Positions 18,900 through 32,360 of a stretch of DNA of 64,000 nt are shown here, piece by piece. Each line of letters begins with the position of its first letter. Position 1 is the stretch's first letter. The DNA is from Hanleya hanleyi (lineage: Eukaryota; Mollusca; Polyplacophora; Lepidopleurida; Hanleyidae): the NCBI GenBank assembly GCA_036873755.1, contig JAVTVY010018910.1, positions 1 through 64,000 of the forward strand, written 5' to 3'. The notes below the pieces were generated by a model. It searched no databases and had not been told where the DNA came from. It was given only the letters and a program-made list of their open reading frames with translations. The translations under genes were made by a program, and so were the position numbers.

Positions 18900-21800
18900 A
18901 TGTAAATCAGTATAGAAGTAGGGCTAATGTATGCATACTTGAGAGATCTCTTTGTGGAAGACTGGAAAATGATAGTAAAATAAAAAAAATTGAAAAAAAA
19001 TAACTAATGACCGGTTTGACCTGAAAGTCTCAAAGGCACAAGTAAAAAATAAAAGGATCATAACCTGTACACTTCATGAAGTTCCTTGCAATAGTTATCG
19101 CGATACGGCTCGGACAGACGGACAGACACATCCCCAGGGCCACAACAATACTCCCTAGCCCGTAGGGCTGAGGAGTAAAAACTAGTTTTTTAGATTCACA
19201 TATCTTCGGAATTGTTCATCAGACATCCACTATCATAGCCAGGAGACAGAACCCCCATTCCCTCTACTCTCTCTCTCTCTCTCACCCCCGCCACGGCCAT
19301 GAGGGGTTGATAGAAATCGTGTTTGTGAGTTACGTTGAAGAGTTCAATGAGAGGGCTGATGAGGAGCGCTGAAGGATGATTTATATAGGCTTCTAGGGAA
19401 AGAGAGGCACCTATGACCATTATCACGAGACCGATTTTCCTAGCTGGCACACAGATTTCTCACACTGAGAAATAAGCAAGGAGCATGAGGAATGAATTCC
19501 TCCCAGGTTATGCTGTGCGGTGAAGGTCTAGTGCTAAAGAACCCGTAACACCACAATGTCCAAGAGTGTTACACATATATAGGGATGGAAACCCCTTGAA
19601 AAAGGTATGTTGTAAATGAAAGAATAGTTCCATCACTGTTCAAAAGTATTTTTTTTATTTTTCTATTTTTTCCAACTGAGAAAAAAGCCGATAAACTTTG
19701 GATGGTGGCCTGTAATTGACATTCCTCATTATTCTTTTTGATATTTCTCGATGTTATAATTTTTCTTTAATCAAATGTGGTGCTATGCCCACTGTAATAT
19801 GGACTAGACATCGACATAATAAAAAATCTGCATGTCTGAGAGGAACCATCTTTGTAGTTGAAGACCTCCTTGTATACCATGGGTTCCTGCAGAAGTTGCG
19901 TACAGACAAATGTTGGTGAAATGGCAAACAAATATTTTTTGTCCAGTTGCATAATCTAGGTCCAATTATGTAATCTACGTACATGGTTGTTTAACCCCAT
20001 TAAATAAGCAATAATGTTCCACGTTAAACCTTCAAAATAATTCCCTATATGGATGTCTATTTCCCTATTGAGCCAGAATACGATGAGTGTTTTGTGGGTA
20101 TCAGCAATAATTGAGGGGATAGAAAAATGGATGATCGTAACAGACCACCATACAAACACATATATTAAATGCGTTTTATTGGGTTAAAAAAAAATCGGCA
20201 AAATGAATAAAAAATACTTTTGGACAGTGATGGAACTATACTTTCATTTACCATATACTTTTTCGAGGTTTACTATCCTTTTAAGTATAAATGTCAGGTC
20301 ATGGTGAATAATATTTCTTTTTAATTTTTTGCTCTTTTTTTTTGCCTGTGGAAATTGAACGTTGGACCCACATAAAATTATTTACAATCGCCAGCGTTAA
20401 ATTTTAGCATCAAAATCTCCGCCCCTTCTCGCTTCTTCGTCTGCTGAGGTCCTCTTTCGTTAATAAAACGCAGGAGAACAATAGCGTTTCTGGTTACATC
20501 ACAAAATGATATTATGTACATTGCGGTGTTAAGGGCCATCATGTCGCCATCCGACGTTAAGTGTCGATCAGGTCGATATTTTGTCCACAGCGATGGGGAC
20601 AGGTCGGCCGTTAAGGGCCAATATGTCGACCCTTTAATAAGGACTCGAGGCCCGGGATAGCGCCTGATACTAGACACCCTCGTGCATTCTGTCTCATTTC
20701 ATCACAACCACTTCACATACATATATATGTTTTATATGGTTGGAAAGATCATGGGCGTTCCAAATAAAGTAAAAATTTAATTCTTACGTTTATTTCACCG
20801 GTTTTGTTGCAGTTAGAAAACAGTTATTAAAAAAAAATAATGTCTTTTTTATATCGCTAATTTCACCTATTATTTTACAAGTAACGAGTCCGAGATTTTG
20901 CATGGTGATAATAAACCTTTCAAACCAAACAAAGGTGTCTCAGTTTTCTTTTTGAACTCTTAGAAAAAGTTTGAGAGAGTTGTAAAGTTTATTTATCGAA
21001 ACAAAATGAAAGTCTATTTCAAGTTCCAATAACTTCAAAACAAAGCAACATTTTGAAAAACTGAGACACTCTCGTCCGGACTGTAATGTATATATTATGC
21101 TCCCCAAAAATTGACATGATCGGATAAAAAATAGAGAAGTTATTAGCAAGTTTGTATGTACCAGCAGTGTAAAAAAATATGTCGGATATAGACCGTAAAC
21201 AAAAATAATCTACTTTTCAGATGATATTCTGTAATTATTATCCGCTACTTCATGATAATGTCACAATATTCTCACACAACATATAGGGATTATAGACCAA
21301 ACATTATTTAATCACTTTGGAACAATATATCTTGAGAAAGTGTAGAAAACCAGTCACGAAGATGAATTTTTATGCTGGAATATGCCCTGTTTGTCAGTTT
21401 TCATGCCTTCCGAAACCCCTCACCGCGGGTGATTAAGTAGACGTTGAGCATTCTATAGAAGGCTTACAGAGATGTGATTTGCGGTAATTGGACATTCATG
21501 GATTTAATTGCCCACTGAAAAAGGTCTAGCTCAATGAAAGAGAAGAAAACAGGGACTGGTCAGTCCACAGACCTCAAACGGGGAAAAACTGGCAGCGGCA
21601 ATTTCCGGTGGGGAGTTAAAACACTTTACTATTATCGCGAAAGTATACAATTTGCGGGAATAATGTTTGCCTTTTTTATAATTATATGTACGATGGTGAA
21701 TACGTAAAGTATTTATTTTGAATGAATACCTCACTTTCTACATTTGCCGCATGTATAATGCGATAATGCAGTATGAAGTAATACTGAATCGGAGGTATAT

Positions 21801-22570
21801 ATGACCGAACAGCGGGAGTCGTGTAATAATGTTTATCGAAGTTTCTTTTTGCCTGCATGCGTGTCCTACTAATCTTGTAACGTTTTCTTCCCATGATTGT
21901 GTTGGCAAGTAAGATATGTTGATAGAATGCTAAGTGAGATATTATGAAAAACATCACGCAAATTCTCAATATATATATCTGCATATACCAACATGCTTTC
22001 CGGAAATGGTTGACCACCTGAGCAGTGTGTTTGTATTTTTTTATTTTGTCATGTGGCGTGAAAACACTGAGATAGACCATATAATTTCCTGTTCAATATT
22101 TTGTAAACGATGGCGGCTTTGGCATGAATGTAGTAGAAAAACAACTACTTATAATAAATGAGCCCAGCGTGCGAATTGTGTGTATTGCAGGGACAAGTAA
22201 TTAGCCAAGGTGCGAAGTCACAGCAGGCGATAACACCGACTGTGAGTAATGCGCGCTAATCTCCACAGACAGTGGATTTTTGAGGGCTAAAATTTCACGT
22301 TTGCAAACATGTTTTAAAGAAAATAACAGAAACACTTGATAGGTTTTTTCTTCAACTTTTGAAATATGCAAAGAAAAAAATATCGATAGTTTGAGCCTAT
22401 TCCCCGGGCCTCGAGTCTTTGATGTGTCCTTGATTGCTATATTAAGGGTCAATGCGATGTTAGTCGCTTCTACACAGGTCGCTTTTCAGTGGTACAAAGG
22501 CATCAACAATAGAATATTCCAAGAAAGACCGACCTACTCTGAGTACTTTATCTAATATCTGCTACTGGTT
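18900..22570. other. Intronic DNA without recognised genes
   Basis: AT-rich with low-complexity pieces. A repeat-like GACAGACGGACAGACAC segment is at about 19,110 and a CT microsatellite at 19,268-19,282. I could not find a convincing exon that would resolve the phase conflict noted for 18,803. Confidence 0.4.
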
Positions 22571-22578
22571 TTCTTCAG

Positions 22579-22647
22579 AAACATCCACTACGGATTCACC
22601 GATAACATCACCGGCAACACCGACCACTTCACCAGCTACACCGACAG
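22579..22647 (+). CDS. Ser/Thr/Pro-rich (mucin-like) linker exon of the MAM-domain gene
   Basis: Acceptor TTTTCTTCAG and donor GTATGT frame exactly 69 bases, phase 1 to phase 1. The 22 encoded codons are almost all Thr, Ser, Pro and Ala, with repeated TSPATPT. This is a typical O-glycosylated spacer between extracellular modules. The following terminal exon (39,733) accepts phase 1, so a direct join is possible, although a 17-kb intron full of transposons lies between. Confidence 0.7.
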
Positions 22648-22756
22648 GTATGTCAATAGTAAATGCTTTGATTGGCATCATTCATGTATAAATCTGCTCT
22701 ATACATTCTCGAAAACCTCTAGTACACTTGACGATTCACGGACTACAACGAAAACT

Positions 22757-23530
22757 ATTTTTTTTTTTTTTTTTTTTTTTTGGAAATATTTTTCCGACGA
22801 TTTTCGGATCCATTTTTAATTCAGTCCTCGCTCCAAGTTTTCCACAATATATTTTTTTTTTTTTTTAAAGTACATATATTGTACCTCCTTCTGGCGCGTG
22901 CTCTCGCAATAATACAGTTTATACTGTCATCATTTAGTCTATATATAATATATATATATATATATGTTCACGTATGAGAAAAGGAACAAAGAAACACAAA
23001 CATCCTATGTCAATGTCAGCATAATATACAACAACTTCAAGTTTTCAAATTCTTCCAAAATGATAAATTATATTGGATTATCTTCAACATTTATATATAT
23101 CCTGAGTATAATATTATCTCTATTCCTTTAACATATTTACCGGACATATACCTACATACATACCCATATGAATCTTTGTATAGTTATTTATTTATATAGT
23201 TTTACTACACACAAATGCACTCTGCTGTATATCTTCACTTGTGGAGATATGTATGCACATGTATGCACATGTATGCTTACACATTTATATACACATATAC
23301 ATATATTTACATTTACACATACACATATATACATATATTAGTTGAAATAAGAAACTGTATATAGCGGGCGCCTAATAACACCGTTCTCCGACAAAAGTAA
23401 ATATTTCACATTCATTAGACGAGGGCTATCGTATATGCGCCAAGGGCGAGATAGGGGTGCTGGGGTGAGGTAGTGCGGTGAAGGGGGGGGGGCAAAAAAA
23501 AAACAAGACAAGAGAAAAAAAAATTAATTG
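22757..23530. other. Low-complexity DNA
   Basis: Long T run (22,757-22,780), second T run at about 22,852, TA microsatellite (22,940-22,965), ACATATAC-rich stretch (23,230-23,345), and G and A runs near 23,485. The last part may be 3' UTR of the LINE on the minus strand. Confidence 0.6.
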
Positions 23531-23627
23531 GAAGTTAGATATTTCAAATCAAGAAAAACGGGGGAGAACCTGTGTTGTATTTTTTTTTCCTTTAATAGCG
23601 ATACCAACCACTTACATTTTTTTTTTC

Positions 23628-26540
23628 TCAATCGACTGAGTTTGCCAGGAGGCTCCACTTTGTTTTGAAGTCTGCTATGGATTTGTTCTTTGTCGCGATC
23701 CGCTTTTCCATGTCTCGTGTGTCGTATAAATGGGTTTTTATGACTTCAAAAGATGGCAGGTTACTTCGGACTCTATGGGAGTAAATACAAAATTTTACTA
23801 ACACTATCAAGTGATTAAGCAAAATGGATTGCGATTTCATCCCAAAGAGTACGTCTTGTAATGTTAGTTTAAGTGTTCTTGTTATATTTGTTTTGGCCAA
23901 CCAGTCCTGGAAGCTTACCCACACCTCCCTCGAAAACCGGCATTCCCAAAATAGGTGAATTATCGTCTCTTTATCCTCCTGACAGAAACTACACTTTTCG
24001 GTTTGCACCTTTCCCCATTTATAGAGCAATACATTTGTTTCCAGAATGTGGTGATTTATTTTATATTGAAAATATTGTAATTTAGTTTCTGATGTTATGG
24101 AGAGCGCGTTTTGATAGATGTGTTTCCAGTCCAACGATACTGCTGTTCCAAGATTCGTCTCCCACTTTGTTTGACTATTCCGGGGACTTTCTAAAATTGC
24201 TTCAACCAATAATTTATAGACAAACTTAGTGGATGTCTGATTTCGGATTTTTCCTATTAATGTATTATCTGGGATTTGTTTATCATTTTGCTTTTCAACA
24301 CAGATTTCATTTTTCTTATCTGCTGGAATATTGTGAATTGTGGCGTAGTAGGCTAAATAGTTATTTTGTTTTATATTAAATTTTTCTTGGAATTCTTTTA
24401 GAGATAAGAACTTATTATCCTCATTGACCAAATCTTTGACTATTTTGGCGCCTGCGTTTTGCCATCTAGTTGCATCGTTCCATGCGCTTAGAGGTGTGTA
24501 GTTGTATAGTAATTCATTTGCAATGGGTGAGGCACATGTTGGATCCGCTTCCATGCCTCTGCGCCATGCAGATATAACGTCCAGCCAAAATTTATTTTTG
24601 ATTACCTTTGCTATATCCGAAAATCCGTACAAGTTTAAATCCCACACCCGTGTTCCCAGGTGAGGTATTATATGAGTCATCAGATTCGTCTGAAAGTCAG
24701 AAAATTTGAGCGATCTTTTGACCCACTGAATTTTCAAAAAATCAATAAAGGACGGTATGTGTATCATGTTTAATCCACCCTCCTCCTTACTGCAAATAAT
24801 TGTTTTCCTTTTTATCTTGTCTGGCCCCCCTCCCCAGATAAATTCATAAAATATTTTTTGTAGTTCCCTTTGAAATTCTGGTGGCGGGTTTGGTAATGCA
24901 GAGAATAGGTGAGTTAGTAGAGGCAGGGCGAATGTTTTAATTATACTTATTTTTCCGATAGGAGTTAAGTTTCTCTTCCACCAGCTGCCCAGTAATCTTC
25001 TTATATCCCGAAGTTTTGATTGGTAGTTCAGTGTGGGCATCGCTTCCAGGTCTGGGCTAAACTTTATGCCAAGTAATCGAAACCCGCCAGGATCCCAGTT
25101 TATTCGGTAATGTGGACATATTTTGACAGTATTACCCTTTTCACTACCGATCCAGAGAGCTGTTGACTTATCAACATTTAATCGCAGACCAGAACAAGAA
25201 GAAAAGTCCTCCAAGAGACCCATGGCCCGTAACAGGGACTCCTGCGAGCCATCCAATAGCAAAGTAGTATCATCAGCGTACTGTAATACTTTAATTTCCG
25301 AATTCTTAAAAATGATGCCTTTAATGCTTTTCTCTTTTTTGATTGCAATTGCTAGTAATTCGGCTACAATTATAAATATGTATGGGGAAACCGGATCACC
25401 CTGCCGACAGCCTCTTTCGAGATTGAAAAAAATAGACATGTATCCGTTGTTGAGTACACAGCTTTGAGAGTCATGCTGAAAAAGTTCAATCCATCCGCAA
25501 AGCGACTCACCGAAGCCAAAGGACCGCAGCGCTCCATGCATAAAATTTCAGTCAACACTATCAAAAGCCTTCTCAAAATCAATAAGGAAAAGCAGCCCTG
25601 GAATTTTTTTTTCTTCAGTGCATTGCATTATGTCGTAAATTGCGCGAGTAATCTCACCTATGAACCTTCCCTTAATAAATCCTTTTTGAGTTTCGCTTAT
25701 AATCGACGGTAAAACATGTTTTATTCGGTTGGCAATACAGGCTGAAGCAAGTTTATAGTCGACATTTAACAGAGAAAGTGGACGCCAGTTTTTTAAAAAA
25801 GACCGATCTTTACCGTCTTTTGGAAGGCAACTTATGATGCCTTGTTTTTGAAAGTCCGAAAGTGAGCCTTTTGTGTATCCATAGTTCACTGATCGGACAA
25901 GAAAACCACCCAGTTTTTCCCAGAAAGCTTTATAGAATTCTGCTGGAAATCCATCGGAACCCGGAGTTTTTCCGTTTTTCATTTTTGTCAAGGCATTAAG
26001 ACATTCTATTTCGGTAATAGGACCTTCGCATTTCATTTTTTCGTCTATACTGATATTTATATCGTGTTCTAAGAACGTCGGGTTGTTTTCGTCATCTATA
26101 TAATTTGGTTTGGAATATAGCCTTAGGTAGAAATCTTTCATTTCATTCAATATTTCCCTCGAATCCGATAATGTTTTACCATCGTTGGTTGTAATTTCTG
26201 CCATATTTTTTGTGACGAAATTACGTTTTTCTAATTTGAAAAAGAAATCAGAATTACTTTCCCCCTTCTCATACCATTTGATTTTCGACCTCATAATTGC
26301 TCCTTCTATTTTCAGTCTGCGTAATGCTTCGAGTTCAGATTGCTTAATTTCCAAAGATTCCAGGTTTAAGTTTTGTCTGTCTCGGAGTGCTTCATCAGCT
26401 ATATTCTTTTCGAGTTCAAGTATTTCCCCTTCAAGTAAGCGTTCTCGTTTTGTTCTAAGTTTATGTTTCGAGACCGAGTAAGGTATTGTCGCCGGACGTA
26501 TACCTTCAACACATGTAACATCGATACTTCTTCGCTGCAC
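23628..26540 (-). CDS. Tx1/L1-like LINE reverse transcriptase, 5'-truncated, one nonsense codon
   Basis: About 970 codons in one frame, interrupted only by a TGA at 25,548-25,550 just after FEKAFDSVD. Reverse transcriptase motifs are in order: GKTPGSDGFPAEFY, LKNWRPLSLLNVDYKLAS, GFIKGRFIGE, LFLIDFEKAFD, GCRQGDPVSPY, QYADDTTLLLDG (catalytic YADD) and the thumb. A C-terminal zinc-binding segment CSFCQEDKETIIHLFWEC follows. The sequence pattern is that of the Tx1/L1 clade. The apurinic-type endonuclease that should precede it is missing, so the copy is 5'-truncated near 26,540, as usual for LINE insertions. It lies antisense in the host intron. Confidence 0.9.
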
Positions 26541-26544
26541 TGCA

Positions 26545-26865
26545 ATTTACTTCTGCAGTGGCAAAGACACAAAACAGGTCTGCTGTTAGCCAACATATAA
26601 ATAGGAAAAAATTGTTGTTCAATATAGATTAATAAAGAAATCATAAAGTCGAGGTCACCCTGTCGGCAAATGCGACGAGATAAAATGTCCGGTAACAAAG
26701 CTTGACTGTGAAATTAAAGTTCATAGTGCGTAGTTCATAGTGCGTAGATTCCTCCTGTATATAGGAGCATCGCCAATGCTAAGAGTGTTATACATGTATA
26801 TATATATAGAAGCGAAAGTCCAGTAAGGCATATAAAAAATAAAGTAAATATGCGGGAAGGTGTTG
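26545..26865. other. Spacer between LINE copies
   Basis: Contains a direct repeat GTGCGTAGTTCATAGTGCGT and a TATATATATA tract near 26,800. No gene seen. Confidence 0.4.
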
Positions 26866-26869
26866 AACG

Positions 26870-27330
26870 TCATTTGGAGCACTGCACGTGAAAGGTTACA
26901 GATGACATTACAGAGCGTAGTTCAGTTTTTTGATGATGAAGAGTGTATAGGTATCGCCAGAGAATACCCATCTTATTTGCGACACACCCAGGGGCGCTCA
27001 GACGAGATGAAGGGTCTATGATAAAGGCAGATATATCCTCTGGAGCCCTTGCAATGTCTGAAAGGTCTTCGGGGCACTCGGCACACATAGTTGTGTAAAT
27101 AAGGGCAAGAAATTTGTCTCTGGTGTCCTGAAGGATGTCGCACGTGACAAGGAAATGTATGCTAGACTCTGGATGTTTAGAGCACAGCCAGCAGATTGGA
27201 TCCACATCAAACTGGTTGAACACAACTTTGTTTGACTGGAGGGCTCGGACATCTGTTTTACACCCATAGTGACGGAGGATATCGCAGGATGAGTTTTTCC
27301 GGTTGGAAAGCAGCTGAGGATCATATATCG
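26870..27330 (-). CDS. LINE 3' fragment, C-terminal zinc-binding domain
   Basis: The frame encodes CWLCSKHPESSIHFLVTC followed by DTRDKFLALIYTT. This C-x2-C...H-x4-C pattern is usual at the C terminus of animal non-LTR retrotransposon proteins, downstream of the reverse transcriptase. No reverse transcriptase core is present, so this is only the 3' end of an element. The frame runs open to 27,508, but the upstream part (27,340-27,508) is translated repeat sequence. Family is distinct from the Tx1-like copy next to it. Confidence 0.6.
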
Positions 27331-27339
27331 GAGAGAAGG

Positions 27340-27510
27340 ATACATAATAAATTTTGAATGTGACTAAAAACACATGTTGCATAAATAGACCGCAATGGCG
27401 ACCTGTGTACCAAATTTGAAAGAAAAATCCGTTAGTTCGCGGGAATTTGTGAAAACTCTCCTCAAGGAATAGAGTGAGTGAGTGAATAGGGTTTAACGTC
27501 GCTTTCAAGG
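27340..27510 (-). repeat. Dispersed repeat fragment with GAGTGAGTGAGT / GTTTAACGTCGC end
   Basis: CCTGTGTACCAAATTTGA at about 27,400 recurs near 36,170. GAGTGAGTGAGTGAATAGGG followed by TTTAACGTCGC at 27,472-27,502 resembles the SINE-like tail at 37,255 and 49,839. Confidence 0.45.
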
Positions 27511-28165
27511 AATAGATTAGACTATGGAACTTGTCCCACTTTTCGCAACCGATTCATGTATGAAGGGAATAATTATCTTCTATTTTTTTTATCTGGCTAT
27601 AACGTACCCTTACTGAAGACGAAGAACAATTTTGCAATGAAATCTATGGGAATTACCCGATGATGCTGACGTAATAGAATAAAAGGACGGTTTGTACTCA
27701 TTTGTCAGAAGACACTTCAACGATTAAGTACAGGAATCGACTCCTTGTCAGAGCATCCTGGCGATCCCTATCTCTTCTTCACGATACCCATGATGCCAAA
27801 GTCAAGGCATCTTGGAGATGCCGATGCAGGCCACCAATGGGCATTCGTAGAGCGTAACTCAAGGACTGGCTTGAAGTATGTGCCAGGAGCCTCGAGTCAG
27901 TGTAAATTGTCCGCATTTTACATATTTGTAATATGTGCTCAAAAGTGACAAATCACACTAATTTGATCATTGGCTATGAACGGGGACCCTTTTCTGATTA
28001 TGGATTAAGGGAGTAGATGCTTAGCATTATCGATGTATTATAATTCATATAGTAAATTTCTTGTATCCTCTAATTCGTTCTTGCTTTCGTGTAGAAATGC
28101 GTTCTTTTTTCATATGTGATTGTTGTCTGATTTGCTGAGAAATATGTTGGCTGATAAAGAGATGG
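27511..28165. other. Non-coding stretch
   Basis: No gene, RNA or clear repeat seen. Short open frames are not conserved in character. Confidence 0.4.
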
Positions 28166-28179
28166 CTTTCAATGAACGG

Positions 28180-28750
28180 ATGTAAATGCACAAAATACAA
28201 GTCCATGGTTAGACCAATAAGTTGGTATTACGCCAGCCTGCATACTCTTTTCATTGGTATATACGTGGTCGAGTTTACAGTTGTAGGTTCAGTGATTAAC
28301 TGGGTATGTGCTAATTCCTGTTCCATGAATTGTACAAATGTATTATCTTTCTCCAGCAAGTTCATATTAAAATCTCCAAGAAAGAAAGTCGGTTTCTGTG
28401 TATTTATGAATGGCTGGATATTGTTGCGTACCTGTTCTAGCTGTACGTCTGAGAGTTTTGGTGTTTTGTAAATGAATATACCTTGAACGTCATTTCTTTT
28501 GATTTCTGCATTTATGAAGATAAATTCAACGTTATCATAGATGTGAGAATTGATCTGGTTCACAGCTATATCATCTTTTATGTATGCGACTAGTCCATGA
28601 AATGGTCTGGTCATGTTGGATGGCCGAGCTTCATCTAATCTATACATTTGAACAGCTCATACTGATCAGCTCTGTCTCACAAATTCCAATTAAGTCTGCA
28701 TTCTGTATATTTGGGTCACTCAAATATATGTAAATGCAGGGATCTAGCAT
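28180..28750 (-). pseudogene. Helentron endonuclease (EEP/AP-type) domain
   Basis: The domain begins with NNARSLHLHI at the end of the helicase frame (about 28,750) and continues in other frames. These include a 139-codon piece (28,228-28,647) with the catalytic-type FFLGDFNMN. In a shifted frame (about 28,280-28,190) it ends with DHVYTNEKS and YWSNHGLV, where active enzymes have Ser-Asp-His. The Asp-to-Asn change and at least two frame breaks indicate loss of function. Confidence 0.7.
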
Positions 28751-30175
28751 TGTTAAACAGTGGTTTTACCTGGGAGTTGTCAATACTGTACAGAGGTGTA
28801 TAACACAACTGACGTGGATTCTTGTAAAGCCTTTCCATTTCATCCACTTTCAATGCTTTCTCAGTGAAGTCAAGAATGTGCAAGTTTGCTGATTTGTGAA
28901 CTCGTGACAGTGCAACATAATGAACATGTGGTGGTTTATAACTGGAGCTTAGATCTATAACAAGTTCATCAACTGTGGCGCCTTGCGCTTTGTGAACAGT
29001 CTTAGCTGCAGCTGGGGCAAGTGGAAATTGGATTCTTTGATAAGTTTTTTTGTTATGAAGAAATGTCCGTTTTGTTTCAAATACTGGTGTCCATTGCTGA
29101 TCAATATCTGTGTAATAGAGATGTTTGTATTGTTTTCTTCTTTTGCTACCCATGTTTTTATCGGTAAAAAGAACCCATACAATGGCTGGTCTCTCAGATG
29201 TTCCTTTGTACTCAATGTGTTTCAGAATTCCTGATGCACCATTTGTCAATTCATCATCGACGTCAACATTGACTGTTACATCATATGTCATGTCAACCGC
29301 AAGTTTCAGCACGCTAGGCAGGTTTCCAGTTTGGTTGAGTTTGTCTTTCTTATTAATTTCTTCTACCAAGTGAATCTTAGTCTCTTTGTTTATGTTCACA
29401 GGGGAAATAATATCTGTATCGGCGAAGACGTCTACTTTTGTAGTTTTCAGATCTTGAATCAATGTGCTGTTGAAGTTATCAACTTTCTTGTTCTCCGTAA
29501 ATAAATGCAGAGCTTTCCTTGGATAGTCTACAGACGTTGTAGAAATCGTGTGAGATGTGATAATTTCCTTATCTGTTGGTTGAAGTTGATTGAATCGTAA
29601 CTTGTTTAACATCTCAGCAAAGAGCGAGTCATTTTTTTCTCTCATAATTTCGGTGAGTTCAACATTTGAAAATGTTTTTTCCATAAGTTGCTTGCTAGAC
29701 CGACAGACAAATCAGAGAAGATCCATGAATCCGCTACAGGACATAATTGATAAAAGTCTCCGACGGCTGTTATACTTATCCCTCCGAAATCTCGTTTTGT
29801 ACCGGTTAGTTCTTGTAGTCGGTCATGCATGAAAACGAAGAGCTTGTTACCAACCATTGAGATTTCACCGATAATGATAACAGCAAGGTCTTTGTAAGTT
29901 GTTCGACATGTATTTAGCTCATCACTGTACATATGCTGTTGTGTTTGGAACATTTTCCTGTGGAAATCAGAGGCTATTGTTACCCCATTTATGTTGTAAG
30001 CTGCCTGTCCTGTGAATGCTGTTCGTAAGATCTTTATAGTATCCAGGTCATCTCCATCTTTTGAATTTAGAAGTCTATGTAGTGTTTGGTAGAGAGCTTG
30101 TACTACTACAGATTTACCAACACCTGGCTGCCAGATAGGAATGCGTAAAGAGGACCAGTCTTTGTAGAAATTCAT
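28716..30175 (-). pseudogene. Helentron PIF1-like helicase domain
   Basis: Two frames. The first (29,642-30,175) has the Walker A Gly-x-Gly-Lys-Ser as PGVGKSVVV. Its Walker B stretch reads IIIGEISMVG, where Asp-Glu is expected, so the Asp is replaced by Gly. AVGDFYQLCPV follows. The second frame (28,716-29,684) carries the C-terminal motifs KTVHKAQGATVDELVIDL and HYVALSRV of PIF1/RecD-type superfamily 1 helicases. The frame change near 29,660-29,690 and the altered Walker B make this copy non-functional. The helicase would unwind DNA during rolling-circle transposition. Confidence 0.85.
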
Positions 30176-30654
30176 TGTATAACGTGATTGAAGAATTCTC
30201 GTTGTTTAATGTTGAGAGATCGGAGCAAATTTGTTTCAACGGATACAGAGTTACCAGGTAAATCAAGATCTTGGCCAATATCTGCTGTGCTCTGGGATTG
30301 TGTCGGGGTAATAAAGTGGATAAACTCCTCTGACTGACTGGTAGATTTCTCAGCATCTTCTGCTTGCACTTGTTCAGTGCTGGGTGCTAAAATATCAAAC
30401 TCTGTGGCCAGGTCTTGTTCAGCTTGTTGCCTCGCTAGATCGAATTCTTCAACATGGTGTTCGTATTTTCGCAGCAATGGTAAAATCTCTGCACTTTTAT
30501 TTTGGTAATGACCTTCATATGTGTCGTATCCACCCTTAAGATCTTAGTTGTCATCTCTCCATGGTATAAATAGAAGAAGTTTTTCTCTGTAGAAGTTCTC
30601 AGAATTTGTGCTCTTGCTGTATCTTACATATCGTATTACCTTTGGGTTCCTCCT

Positions 30655-32170
30655 TTATCTGATTGTTATGCCACCTCGCAATTTCATCACAATATTTGTG
30701 TCACCGAACACTGTATCATTGTCTGTCTCTACATTATTGCCAGATGTCGGTAGATGACTTTTATCATCATCATTGCATTCAACTTCAAAACTAGGTTCCT
30801 TTTGTCCATACTTAACTTCTAACTCTGAAACATAATCAGCGAGACAGTATCTTTCGATTTGTTGTTGGTCTTTTTGCATACCTCTTGATGCTGTTGTCAG
30901 ATTCAATGTCTGTCGAGTCATCTGGAAGCTATTCGAGCTGTTCTTCATTTTTTAAGAAAAAAACTCTCTGGTCTGCAATTGATGTATTGATGAATACTAC
31001 TTCACGAGATGCTCGTGTTAGTGGCATATGTAACACCAGATATGATGCTTCCTGGACACTTATTTCAACAAAATTAAAGAACTTGTTTCCAATATGTCGA
31101 ACCTGCCGCTTGAGATCCATGTTTCCATCTGTTGCCTCTTTAGACGCCTGTTCTAGCATAGTACTCATAACTCAAGTGATTTTCTGATATAGGAAACAAC
31201 GTACATTGCACAGGCATAGGGGTCAAGTACAAATTGTATGTCCAGGTTTGCTCTCCGTGCGCTAAGCACAACTTTATTGTAATAATTCACACGCATCTCT
31301 GATGGGTTTCTTTTCAAACACACCTTGGGTCCTTTGAGAGAGCTCCGTATGCATTTAATATATCCTGATTCTTCCATTTGCACAACATCTTTCAGAAATT
31401 ATTCGTATGACATATCACATCCGTCCTTGAACCCGTTCATTCTAGCATGTATTTCTGAGTATTTTTCCTGTACTCCTCGTCATCATTTTCTAGTGGTTCT
31501 AAGACCATTGTCTTTTGAAGTGGTGGAAGGGGAAACCCAAATCTACAGACAGATCTACCACCTTTCTTGCATGTTTTCGAATGCTTATGAATCTGCAGTT
31601 GAACCATGTCTCGTAGGTCTTCCTCGATATCCAGGGAACAAGTCAAATATTTGTCAACATACTGAACAATGTCGTCTTCAGAATCCACATTATATTTAGG
31701 TGCATTCGCTGTCCATACTATCATGTGAATCTTTGGCGAGCCTCGATTTTGAAATTGAATGCGTTGGAATGTATCGGTAACAGATCTAATTGGAGAGTAT
31801 TCACTTTTAAGTAGAGTGTTCTAGATGCGCTTCTCTCTTGTAGGAAACAAGCTTATGTTTATGTATACTATGATTGTCTTTTTGAATTTGGTGCTAATAC
31901 TGTTATATGGAATATGAAATAGGTCTTTGGATTATGGACGCGGATATTCTCTAATGGACGACGGCTGGATTATGAATGACGGACTAGAAGTAATTACAAA
32001 TACTTGCACTCTGTGGTCAAAGAACCTGCACGATATTACAGGGTCTTTTTGAACAAGTTTGACTTTGTCAGACCATGTAATATTTTCTATTTCTTTATCG
32101 AAACACGGCACACCAGCTAAGGCAGCTAAAGTTTCAAGTAAATCTGTTCAACGAGAAAACATGGATACAT
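30655..32170 (-). pseudogene. Helentron Rep (HUH endonuclease) domain, interrupted
   Basis: Pieces in order on the minus strand are as follows. First, TWSDKVKLVQKDPV (about 32,080). After the family-A insertion, FQNRGSPKIHMIVW (about 31,740), the HUH motif with the first His replaced by Lys. Then HKHSKTCKKGGRSVCRFGFP (31,550), DIQFVLDPYACAMYVVSYIR (31,190) holding the candidate catalytic Tyr residues, and FVEISVQEASYLVLHMPLTR (about 31,040). The Rep protein nicks and joins single strands at element ends. The His loss and multiple frame breaks inactivate it. Confidence 0.85.
31826..31983 (-). mobile_element. Family-A repeat inserted in the Helentron Rep gene
   Basis: 158 bases nearly identical to the complement of about 44,295-44,450 interrupt the Rep reading order. 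CTAGA stands on both sides (31,821-31,825 and 31,984-31,988), a plausible target duplication. The copy is shorter than the one at 44,279. Confidence 0.75.
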
Positions 32171-32360
32171 CAACCTATATCGTGTCCGAAACATCTTTTT
32201 TTACAATTTGTTCTTTTTCATGCTGAAAATAGTCTTGGTTCTTTCGATCTTCTGATTTTCGATTTCTGTGCGAGGCTTTGCCTTCTTCTTTCAGACTGTT
32301 TCATTCTTTCAATCGTGAAGAAAGTTCTATCCTGTCACAGTTGTCTCTTTCTGGTCAAAT

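Noticed and set aside
21559..21644. Possible phase-0 exon that would follow 18,803
   Set aside because: The acceptor has no pyrimidine tract and the peptide shows no domain; exit phase still would not match 22,579.
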